Below are positions 1-5,833 of a DNA stretch of 6,093 nt, piece by piece (the stretch's first letter is position 1; each line of letters begins with the position of its first letter). The DNA is from Gemmatimonadota bacterium. GTDB taxonomy: Bacteria > GCA-2686955. Location: assembly GCA_026991065.1 (NCBI GenBank), contig JALXCG010000405.1, positions 1 to 6,093 on the forward strand. The letters are read 5' to 3'. The notes below the pieces were generated by a model, which worked only from the letters and a program-made list of their open reading frames with translations, was not told the DNA's origin and searched no databases. The position numbers and the translations under genes are program-made.

Positions 1-1
1 C

Positions 2-1582
2 GAAGAGTTCGTCACCCTTGATGGCGACTCTCACAAGCTACCGGCGGGGGTTGTGATGATCGCCTCCGAGGAGCAGGCGGTGGCGATTGCCGGGGTGATG
101 GGGGGATTGGATTCCGCGGTCACCGAAGAGACCCGTGACATTCTGCTCGAGAGCGCCTATTTCGACCCGAGTGCGGTTCGTCGGGCTCGCACCCAGCTCC
201 GCATTCAGTCGGAGTCGGCATTTCGCTTCGAGCGCGGGGTGGATCCCGAGCGCGTGGCCGAAGCCGCGGCCCGAACCGCCTGGCTGATCGCGAGGCACAC
301 GGGTGGCAAGGTCGTTCCCGGAACTGTCGATGCCTATCCTCGGCCGGTCGAGCGCGCTTCCCTGACTCTGCGGCAATCGCGGATGGATCGGATACTGGGG
401 TATTCCGTGCCGATCGCGGATACCACGCGCATACTCGATCGCCTGGGGCTTGCGCCATGCCTGGACGATGATGATGCCGTGACTTGGCAAGTGCGCGTGC
501 CCTCCTATCGTCACGACCTCGAGCGAGAGATTGACTTGATCGAGGAGGTGGCGCGGATCCACGGGTATGACCAGATTCCCGAGACGACCGGCCTGTCCGG
601 GCCCGCTCCCGTGGGGTTGAGCAACGCCGATCGCGCGGTGCGCGACATCGAGGGGGCTTTGGTGGGCATCGGCTACGCCGGGACCGCGGGCAACACACTG
701 ATCTCTCCGGATGATCTCGAGGCTTTGCGGCTCAACGGCAAGGACCAACCTCGGCCGGTTCAGCTCAGCAATCCGACCGGGGCGGACCAATCTCTGCTGC
801 GCCCGTCGCTCTTCCCCTCTCTCTTCGCCAGCATTGAGCGCAATCGGGCTCGCGGCAGCAGCGATCTGCGCTTCTTCGAGATTGGCAAGGTTTTCGAGGA
901 TCGCGGTGGATCTCATGTGCGTGGCGCCGAGGAGCGCTTTGTGGAGCGCCACGTGCTGCAGATGGCTGCGATCGGCAAGGCTGCGCCCCTGCACTGGAGC
1001 GCACCCGCCCGGGAGTTGGACTTTTTCGACATGCGCGGGCACATTGAGCACCTGCTGCAGGTGTTGCGGGCACCGCAATGGAAGTTCGCGGCGCAGGTCG
1101 CGGCTCCCTTCCTGGCGCCTGAACCAGCTGCCACACTGGCCATTGGCGAGGATGTGATTGGTTGGATCGGGCTCCTGGACCGGGCCGCTGCCGCACGCTG
1201 GAATCTGGATGACTCGGCTGTGGTGGTTGCCCATCTGGAGGTGGATCTACTGGTGCCGCTGCTGCGAACGGAGCGCCGTTTTGTTGCTCCATCACGGTTC
1301 CCTGCTTCACGTCGCGATCTGTCGATGATCATCCCGGCCGGAGTGAGTTTCGACCAACTGGAGTCCACCATTCGGGAAGCCGCGCGGCGTCAATTGCGCA
1401 GCGTCGATGTGTTCGACGTGTATGAAGGCAAGCCGTTGGCCGCGGGCGAGCGCAGCATCGCCCTGCGTTTGACCTACCGTGCTCAAGATCGAACCTTGAC
1501 CGACGATGAGATCCGCAAGTCGCAGGAGCGCGTGATCATGGCTCTGGAAAAGGCGCACGGTGTGCGAATCCGGGGAGCCTGA
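2..1582 (+). CDS. pheT: Phenylalanine--tRNA ligase beta subunit, 5'-truncated by the window edge
   Basis: This is the beta chain of the (alpha-beta)2 phenylalanyl-tRNA synthetase, which charges tRNA-Phe in the cytosol. The reading frame is open from base 2, so the start and about a third of the usual roughly 800-residue protein lie upstream; 526 residues are visible. The first part matches the end of the B3/B4 editing domain (AGVMGG, LLESAYFDPS, RFERGVDP, about bases 89-260). The B5 domain follows, ending in RHDLEREIDLIEEVARIHGYD (bases 509-571), which contains its acidic metal-binding residues. Next comes the catalytically inactive synthetase-like core (NPTGADQSLLRPSLFPSL near 772-829, then RFFEIGKVFE). 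The last ~95 residues, from RFPASRRDLSMII near 1298, form the ferredoxin-fold anticodon-binding domain. pheS is expected just upstream but is not in the window. The gene ends 151 nt before the next start, and nothing in it looks broken. Identification is certain. Confidence 0.97.
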   Translation, partial: EEFVTLDGDSHKLPAGVVMIASEEQAVAIAGVMGGLDSAVTEETRDILLESAYFDPSAVRRARTQLRIQSESAFRFERGVDPERVAEAAARTAWLIARHTGGKVVPGTVDAYPRPVERASLTLRQSRMDRILGYSVPIADTTRILDRLGLAPCLDDDDAVTWQVRVPSYRHDLEREIDLIEEVARIHGYDQIPETTGLSGPAPVGLSNADRAVRDIEGALVGIGYAGTAGNTLISPDDLEALRLNGKDQPRPVQLSNPTGADQSLLRPSLFPSLFASIERNRARGSSDLRFFEIGKVFEDRGGSHVRGAEERFVERHVLQMAAIGKAAPLHWSAPARELDFFDMRGHIEHLLQVLRAPQWKFAAQVAAPFLAPEPAATLAIGEDVIGWIGLLDRAAAARWNLDDSAVVVAHLEVDLLVPLLRTERRFVAPSRFPASRRDLSMIIPAGVSFDQLESTIREAARRQLRSVDVFDVYEGKPLAAGERSIALRLTYRAQDRTLTDDEIRKSQERVIMALEKAHGVRIRGA

Positions 1583-1583
1583 T

Positions 1584-1620
1584 CCCGCCCGGTCTTCTCA
1601 TCGATGAAGTCGGGGGCGGG
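1584..1620 (+). terminator. GC-rich hairpin just after pheT, possible terminator or attenuator
   Basis: One base after the pheT stop, CCCGCCC (1584-1590) can pair with GGGCGGG (1614-1620). An inner CTTC/GAAG pairing (about 1594-1609) encloses a short AT-richer loop, with a small internal mismatch between the two stem parts. The position suits a terminator for the pheST unit. No run of T follows the stem (TGGTTGCG), so it is not a canonical intrinsic terminator. It may work poorly, stabilise the pheT mRNA 3' end, or need Rho. Confidence 0.4.
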
Positions 1621-1663
1621 TGGTTGCGTCCAGCGCGGAAATGGGATTCCCCGTGAGCGGGCG

Positions 1664-1672
1664 TGTTATGCT
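1664..1672 (+). promoter_or_regulatory. Extended -10 promoter candidate for the coiled-coil/zapA/rny unit
   Basis: TGTTATGCT at 1664-1672 matches the extended -10 pattern TGnTATnnT of sigma-70-type promoters. It lies in the only real gap of the window, about 60 bases before the ATG at 1734. At 16-18 nt spacing the upstream hexamers (around 1643-1650) do not resemble TTGACA, so recognition would rest on the extended -10. Transcription would start near 1679 and give a leader of about 55 nt. The call rests on a motif match by eye only. Confidence 0.35.
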
Positions 1673-1720
1673 CATCCACAGCGATTCTTGCCCTCTTCAA
1701 TGCGGCGGGAACGCGGTAAC

Positions 1721-1726
1721 AGGAGA
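1721..1726 (+). promoter_or_regulatory. Ribosome binding site that fixes the start of the coiled-coil gene
   Basis: AGGAGA at 1721-1726 ends 7 nt before the ATG at 1734. The same frame stays open upstream and offers a GTG at 1620 and an ATG at 1668. Neither has a comparable Shine-Dalgarno sequence, so the ATG at 1734 is preferred. Confidence 0.75.
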
Positions 1727-1733
1727 AGCGCCA

Positions 1734-2096
1734 ATGGCATCGCCCGAACTAACGATCGACGCACTGGAAGCTCGCTTGCGGCGGGCGATCCAGGCGATTG
1801 ACGCGCTCGTCGCCACCGCCGAGAGGCTGCGCGGAGAGCGGGATCAGTTGCGGCGGGAGTGCGATGAGGCGCATGCGGAGGTGGAGCAGATTCGGCGCGC
1901 GCAACGTCGTGTCGACAGCTTGCAGGAGGAGATTGAACGTCTGCGCCGCCACAATCAGGAGCTGCGCGCGTTGCGCACCGAGGCGCTACGGCATGGTCGC
2001 CAGATCGCCCGCAAGATTGGGATTCTGGATGAGGATCTTGGCTTGAGCATGATGGGCAAGGGTGGCACCGGCAATGTGAACGAGGCGAGCGCATGA
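1734..2096 (+). CDS. Small coiled-coil protein paired with ZapA (ZapB/ZauP-like)
   Basis: This 120-residue protein has no signal peptide or membrane segment and is dominated by one long helix rich in Leu, Arg and Glu. Heptad-like spacing runs from about residue 8 to 90 (for example LVATAERLRGERDQLRREC and LQEEIERLRRHNQEL). The helix is followed by a basic stretch (RHGRQIARKIGILDEDLG) and a short Gly-rich tail. Its stop codon overlaps the zapA start (ATGA, 4 nt), so translation of the two is probably coupled. Coiled-coil proteins that work with ZapA to cross-link or focus the FtsZ ring are known: ZapB in E. coli, and ZauP in Caulobacter, which is encoded beside zapA. I infer the same role here from context and architecture, because coiled coils do not allow orthology to be assigned by eye. 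The start was chosen for its strong Shine-Dalgarno sequence. That this is a real gene is very likely; the precise function is moderately supported. Confidence 0.85.
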   Translation: MASPELTIDALEARLRRAIQAIDALVATAERLRGERDQLRRECDEAHAEVEQIRRAQRRVDSLQEEIERLRRHNQELRALRTEALRHGRQIARKIGILDEDLGLSMMGKGGTGNVNEASA

Positions 2097-2401
2097 AAGG
2101 GCAGTCGATCCGTCTGCGGGTGTTTGGCCGGGAGTTCCCGGTGCGGGTGCATGGCGATGCCGATCATGCGCGGCGCGTGGCGGAACGCGTGGACGCCACC
2201 ATGAACGCGATCGCCCGCATGAGTAAGCGCTCCGGCGCCCAGGAGATCGCCATTCTGACCGCCCTCAACCTGGCCGATCTGATCGAGCGTGAGGCGAGCG
2301 CACCGGAGCTGGACCTCTCCCCGTTGGAGAGTGTCAATGAGGAGTTGGAGAGTGCGGTTCAGCGTGCGGAAGAGTTTCTAGCGGGGTGGAATGACGAGTA
2401 G
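2093..2401 (+). CDS. zapA: Cell division protein ZapA
   Basis: ZapA is a small cytosolic protein that binds FtsZ and promotes bundling of protofilaments at the division site. The 102-residue product has the family layout. A short N-terminal beta region carries the typical pattern around FGREFPVRV (residues 11-19). Next comes helix AERVDATMNAIARMS, matching the VA-x-x-VD-x-x-M signature. The helix EIAILTALNLADLIE matches the conserved ALNIADEL segment, and an acidic C-terminal helix (VNEELESAVQRAEEFL) ends the protein. Length is normal for the family (about 100). A GAGG at 2082-2085 lies 7 nt before the ATG, which also overlaps the stop of the upstream coiled-coil gene. In many proteobacteria zapA is followed by 6S RNA (ssrS) and a 5-formyltetrahydrofolate cyclo-ligase gene. 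Neither is here: only 63 nt separate zapA from rny. Confidence 0.92.
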   Translation: MKGQSIRLRVFGREFPVRVHGDADHARRVAERVDATMNAIARMSKRSGAQEIAILTALNLADLIEREASAPELDLSPLESVNEELESAVQRAEEFLAGWNDE

Positions 2402-2492
2402 AACCCTCGGTCTGCGTTTGGTGCGGAGCTGCGCCGCAATCATCGGGTTCATTGCCGGTGGCGAATGGTCCTTCCTGGGTATGGCGTGCTAA
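2391..2492 (+). CDS. Possible 33-codon bridging ORF between zapA and rny
   Basis: An ATG at 2391 lies inside the last codons of zapA and is preceded by a G-rich stretch (GGGGTGG, 2384-2390, directly adjacent to it) that could act as a ribosome binding site, although the spacing is very short. The frame runs to a TAA at 2490-2492, 27 nt past the rny ATG. The predicted peptide starts MTSRTLGLRLVRSC and continues with a hydrophobic stretch (AAIIGFIAGG). I do not recognise it. It could be a translational coupling device, since the rny start lacks a good Shine-Dalgarno sequence of its own, or a chance ORF. Overlap with both neighbours, plus the small size, keeps confidence low. Confidence 0.2.
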   Translation: MTSRTLGLRLVRSCAAIIGFIAGGEWSFLGMAC

Positions 2493-4045
2493 CCACGATT
2501 TTCATTAGCGGGTTTACGGGAATCCTCGGCACTTGGCTGGTGCGCCGGTATCTCTATGAGGCCCGGCTCGGCACTGCACGCGAACGTGCCGCGGAGATCC
2601 TACGCAACGCCCAGGCGGAAGCGGATCGCTGTGCCCGTTTGGCGCGTGAAGAGGCTCTCCTGGCGGTGCGCAAGCAGGCTCTGATTCAGCAAGAGGAGGC
2701 CGAGGCGGCGATCGAGACTCAACGCCGCGCTCTGCAGCGGGAATGGGAGCGGCGGGAGGCGCGCGAAGTTGATCTTCGCGCCCGGCTCGATGTTCTGGAA
2801 CGGAAGACCGCCCATATCAATCGCCGGGCGGATGAACTCATTGCCCGCTCGAAAGAGCTGGATGAGCGCGAAGCCCGCATCGAGGCATTGAAAGAGGAGA
2901 GGATCCGCCGACTGGAAACGGTCAGCGGCATGGAGCGTGACGAGGCCTCCGCCGAACTCCGCTCCAGCATCATGAAGAGCGCGCGTGCGAGTGCTTCCCG
3001 CGAGGCGAATCGTCTGATCCAGGCCGCGCAGGCCGATGCCGGACGCGAAGCCCGGCGCATTCTGGCCGCCGCGATTCAACGCAATGCCGTGGCGGTTGTC
3101 AATGAATCCACGGTGAGCACGATCGAGCTGGCCAGTGACGACATGAAAGGCCGCATCATCGGCCGTGAAGGCCGCAACATCCGCGCGTTCGAGTCCGAGA
3201 CCGGCGTCGATGTGATCATCGATGACACGCCTCGTCGGGTTTTTCTCTCCTCCTTCAATCCGGAGATTCGCGAGGTCGCACGATTGGCGCTTGAGGAGTT
3301 GCTGGCCGATGGACGCATCCACCCGGCGCGCATTGAAGATGTGGTGGCTTCCGCTCGGTCGCAACTCGGCGTGCGAATGCGCGAGATCGGCGAGATGGCA
3401 GCTTTTGAGGCCGAGGTTTATGGGCTCGCCGATGAGTTGATTCTGCACCTGGGCCGCCTGAGCTTCTGCGTGATGGGTGGCCAAAACGCGTTGCAGCACT
3501 CGATCGAAGTGAGTCATCTGGCGGCGGCGATGGCCCAGATGATCGGCGCCGACGAGGTGCTTGCCCGCCGCGCCGGGCTTCTCCACGACCTCGGCTGGTC
3601 GCGCCCCGGGGATGTGACCGGCGATCCGCATCAGGCAACGCTGGATCTTCTTGCGCACTACGGTGAGACCGAGCGCGTGCAGGAGACCGTGGCCGGTATG
3701 CGCCAGAGCAAAACCACGTCGCCGGTGGAGTCGGTTCTCGCGGCTGCCGCCAACGAGGTGTCGAAGGCACGCCCGGGTGCGCGCAGGGACCAACTCCGCC
3801 GTCACGTGCGACGACTGGAGACCATGGAAGATGTCGCGCGCGGCATTCGCGGCGTCGAGCGGGTTCACGCGATCCAGGCAGGGCGGGAATTGCACGTGAT
3901 TGTCGATCCCAGCGTGGTTGATGATGCTCGGGTTTTTGAACTCTCGCAAGAGGTTGCACGAAAGATCCAGAAGGAGTTGAGGTATTCTGGATCGATTCGC
4001 GTTACGGTGATCCGCCAGTTTCGCAGCACTGCCATTGCGCAGTGA
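2465..4045 (+). CDS. rny: Ribonuclease Y homologue with an apparently degenerate HD domain
   Basis: RNase Y is a membrane-anchored endoribonuclease that starts mRNA decay in many bacteria. This 526-residue protein has the full family layout and usual length. It has an N-terminal membrane segment (about residues 8-26), a long charged coiled coil (about 30-210), a KH RNA-binding domain with an intact GREG loop (G233-G236), an HD domain (about 330-435) and the conserved C-terminal region (RGVERVHAIQAGREL, SGSIRVTVIR). The HD domain keeps H345, H374-D375 and H389. Other positions differ from the family pattern I know: RTSYGQN is CVMGGQN (335-341), HDIGK is HDLGW (W378), the His-His pair is M412-R413, and the Asp of AADA is N430. 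Several of these are metal or catalytic-site positions, so nuclease activity is doubtful although the fold looks kept. The ATG at 2465 has only a weak Shine-Dalgarno sequence; GTG at 2486 is the nearest in-frame alternative. The family is certain, the activity is not. Confidence 0.95.
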   Translation: MVLPGYGVLTTIFISGFTGILGTWLVRRYLYEARLGTARERAAEILRNAQAEADRCARLAREEALLAVRKQALIQQEEAEAAIETQRRALQREWERREAREVDLRARLDVLERKTAHINRRADELIARSKELDEREARIEALKEERIRRLETVSGMERDEASAELRSSIMKSARASASREANRLIQAAQADAGREARRILAAAIQRNAVAVVNESTVSTIELASDDMKGRIIGREGRNIRAFESETGVDVIIDDTPRRVFLSSFNPEIREVARLALEELLADGRIHPARIEDVVASARSQLGVRMREIGEMAAFEAEVYGLADELILHLGRLSFCVMGGQNALQHSIEVSHLAAAMAQMIGADEVLARRAGLLHDLGWSRPGDVTGDPHQATLDLLAHYGETERVQETVAGMRQSKTTSPVESVLAAAANEVSKARPGARRDQLRRHVRRLETMEDVARGIRGVERVHAIQAGRELHVIVDPSVVDDARVFELSQEVARKIQKELRYSGSIRVTVIRQFRSTAIAQ

Positions 4046-4097
4046 CGCCCGCCCGCCGCTCCGCCCACAAATTCCTTGCAACCGCACTGGTCGAAAC

Positions 4098-4103
4098 AGG
4101 AGA
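4098..4103 (+). promoter_or_regulatory. Ribosome binding site supporting a TTG start for the ymdB-type gene
   Basis: AGGAGA at 4098-4103 lies 5 nt before TTG at 4109-4111. The protein starting there (MSTINILFVGDIVG) matches the usual family N-terminus, in which the metal-binding GDIVG motif follows within about 10 residues. The in-frame TTG at 4076 would add 11 unconserved residues and has no good Shine-Dalgarno sequence. Confidence 0.8.
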
Positions 4104-4108
4104 ACTCA

Positions 4109-4921
4109 TTGTCCACCATCAACATACTCTTTGTCGGCGATATTGTTGGCAGTCCCGGACGACGAGCGTTGGCGGAACTCCTGCCGCGATTGCGCCAGCG
4201 TTATCACCCCCACGTGGTGATCGCCAATGCGGAGAACTCCGCGGCCGGCTTTGGGTTGACCTATCCGATCTTCACCGAATACCAGGAGTTGGGGGTCGAT
4301 GTTCTGACCAGTGGCAACCACATCTGGGATCGCAAGGAGATCCTGCGCTTCATCGATCAGGAGGAGCGCCTGCTGCGCCCGATCAACTACCCCGATCCCT
4401 GCCCGGGGCATGGTTCCACACGGATTCTTGCGGGCGGTATCGAGTTGGTGGTGGTCAATTTGATGGGGCGTGTTTTCATGCGGCCGATTGACTGCCCCTT
4501 CAAGGCGATTGACAAAGAGCTGGCGCAGCTTGGGAAGGATCCTCGGAAGCGCCTGGTATTCGTCGATTTTCATGCCGAAGCCTCATCTGAAAAAGTCGCC
4601 ATGGGGCGCTATCTGGATGGTCGAGTCGGCGCAGTGGTTGGCACCCATACCCACGTGCAGACCGCGGATGAACGGATTCTCGCGGGTGGAACGGCCTATC
4701 TGACCGATACCGGTATGACCGGCGCCTATGAGTCGGTGATCGGGATGGAAGCGGACGGCGCGATCGAGCGTTTTCTGACCGGTCGCAATGTGCGCCTGAA
4801 TCCGGCTCGTGGCGGGCTTCGGGTTTGTGCCGCGATGATCCGTCTTGATCCTGATACCGGACTGGCGGTCTCCATCGAGCGTGTGAATGAGAGCGTGGAG
4901 AATGTGCGACTCAGAGGGTGA
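4109..4921 (+). CDS. ymdB: YmdB-family metallophosphodiesterase (TIGR00282)
   Basis: This is a 270-residue calcineurin-like phosphoesterase of the YmdB/DR1281 family. Members that have been tested hydrolyse cyclic nucleotides such as 2',3'-cAMP in the cytosol. Bacillus YmdB influences biofilm and motility decisions and is typically encoded beside rny, as here (63 nt after the rny stop). The dinuclear metal site looks complete: D11 in GDIVG, E42-N43 in ANAEN, N70-H71 in SGNHIWD, H155 in DFHAE, and H180 and H182 in GTHTH. Other family hallmarks are present: NLMGRVFM, DCPF, YLDGRV, HVQTADERI and TDTGMTG. Length is normal. Translation probably starts at a TTG with a strong Shine-Dalgarno sequence; the low-efficiency start codon may limit expression. 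It appears fully functional, unlike the neighbouring RNase Y homologue. Family assignment is very secure; the physiological substrate is unknown. Confidence 0.95.
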   Translation: MSTINILFVGDIVGSPGRRALAELLPRLRQRYHPHVVIANAENSAAGFGLTYPIFTEYQELGVDVLTSGNHIWDRKEILRFIDQEERLLRPINYPDPCPGHGSTRILAGGIELVVVNLMGRVFMRPIDCPFKAIDKELAQLGKDPRKRLVFVDFHAEASSEKVAMGRYLDGRVGAVVGTHTHVQTADERILAGGTAYLTDTGMTGAYESVIGMEADGAIERFLTGRNVRLNPARGGLRVCAAMIRLDPDTGLAVSIERVNESVENVRLRG

Positions 4922-4954
4922 CGGTGTCGCCCGTGGAGCGCGGAGAGAAGAAGC

Positions 4955-5827
4955 ATGAGTGCACGAATTATAGATGGTAAGGCGATCGCGGCCCTGGTTC
5001 GAAGCGAATTGGGGGCCCGCGTCGACAGCCTGCGATCGCGCGGTGTCGTTCCCACTCTGGCGGTTGTTCTGGTGGGAGATGACCCGGCGTCCGCTGTATA
5101 TGTGCGCAACAAGGCGAAGGCGGCGCGATCCATCGGGATTGAAGACCGTACCCTGCGGCTGCCCGCGGATACCTCAAGGCAGAAACTCATCGAGGTTGTC
5201 GACAGGCTCAATCGGGATGTCGATGTGCACGGGATTCTGGTGCAACTGCCGCTGCCCGCGGGGCTGGATGCCGAGGCGATCATCGCCCGCATCGACCCGG
5301 CGAAGGATGTCGACGCCTTTCATCCGGAAAATGTCGGCCGGATCATGCTCGGCAGACCGCGATTTTTGCCCTGCACCCCCGCCGCTGTGCGCGAGATCCT
5401 GCGTCGAGAAAAGATCGCCACGGCAGGTCGCCATGTGGTGATTGTGGGGCGAAGTGATATTGTAGGTAGGCCTTTGGCGAACATTTTGCTTTGGCGGGGC
5501 GCCAGCGGTGATGCGACTGTGACGGTTTGCCATTCTCGAACCCCTCATCTGGAACGTTTTACCCGTCAGGCGGAGATCCTGGTGGCTGCTGTCGGCGTGC
5601 CGGAACTGATTCGTGGGGACATGATTCAGGAAGGCGCCGTCGTGGTTGACGTGGGTGTCAACCGGGTGGCCGATGCAACCCGCCGCCGCGGTTATCGTTT
5701 GACCGGCGACGTTCTCTTTGATGAAGCGGTGGAGGTTGCCTCCGCCATAACTCCGGTGCCCGGCGGGGTCGGGCCGATGACCATTGCGATGCTCCTTCAA
5801 AATACAGTGACATCAGCAGAAAATTGA
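4955..5827 (+). CDS. folD: Bifunctional methylenetetrahydrofolate dehydrogenase/methenyltetrahydrofolate cyclohydrolase FolD
   Basis: FolD interconverts 5,10-methylene-, 5,10-methenyl- and 10-formyl-tetrahydrofolate in the cytosol, supplying one-carbon units for purines and formyl-Met-tRNA. The 290-residue product has the N-terminal catalytic domain with Y49 and K53 (SAVYVRNKAKA), Q97 in ILVQLPLP and D120 in KDVDAFHP. The Rossmann-type NAD(P)-binding domain follows, with GRSDIVGRP (165-173) and TVTVCHSRT. The C-terminal signature PVPGGVGPMT (267-276) is intact. Two small deviations are seen. The usual DVDG is DVDA. There are several extra residues (WRGASGD) before the TVTVCHS strand compared with E. 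coli FolD, as in some Bacteroidetes-like enzymes. The ATG at 4955 has GGAGAG at 4942-4947, 7 nt upstream. It follows the ymdB-type gene by 33 nt and precedes ispA by 6 nt, so it sits in the middle of the same operon. Confidence 0.97.
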   Translation: MSARIIDGKAIAALVRSELGARVDSLRSRGVVPTLAVVLVGDDPASAVYVRNKAKAARSIGIEDRTLRLPADTSRQKLIEVVDRLNRDVDVHGILVQLPLPAGLDAEAIIARIDPAKDVDAFHPENVGRIMLGRPRFLPCTPAAVREILRREKIATAGRHVVIVGRSDIVGRPLANILLWRGASGDATVTVCHSRTPHLERFTRQAEILVAAVGVPELIRGDMIQEGAVVVDVGVNRVADATRRRGYRLTGDVLFDEAVEVASAITPVPGGVGPMTIAMLLQNTVTSAEN

Positions 5828-5833
5828 TCCGCC

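Noticed and set aside
38-1234. Long antisense open frame (398 codons) across pheT
   Set aside because: It lies wholly opposite a well-conserved gene. The predicted protein is rich in Arg, His, Pro and Gly with no recognisable domain, typical of shadow frames in GC-rich DNA.
1641-1655. Short inverted repeat GGGATTCCC upstream of the -10 candidate as an operator
   Set aside because: The arms are only 4 bp long; such repeats are expected by chance.
1620-1733. N-terminal extension of the coiled-coil gene from GTG at 1620 or ATG at 1668
   Set aside because: No good Shine-Dalgarno sequence precedes either codon, the extension is not helical like the rest, and AGGAGA is ideally placed for the ATG at 1734.
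2402-2464. Possible 6S RNA (ssrS) downstream of zapA
   Set aside because: The gap is 63 nt, far too short for the roughly 180-nt RNA, and no matching structure was seen.
2399-2467. zapA TAG stop followed by an in-frame open stretch into rny, suggesting a read-through ZapA-RNase Y fusion
   Set aside because: Only 21 sense codons separate stop and start, which is unremarkable by chance in GC-rich DNA. The linker resembles nothing, and rny has its own membrane anchor right after its ATG.
2600-4087. Long antisense open frame (495 codons) opposite the RNase Y homologue
   Set aside because: The coding strand encodes a clear RNase Y family protein throughout. The antisense product has no family motifs and no plausible ribosome binding site was noticed.
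5784-5808. Internal promoter for ispA (TTGCGA with TACAGT)
   Set aside because: The hexamers are only 13 nt apart, too close for a normal sigma-70 promoter, and ispA follows folD by 6 nt.
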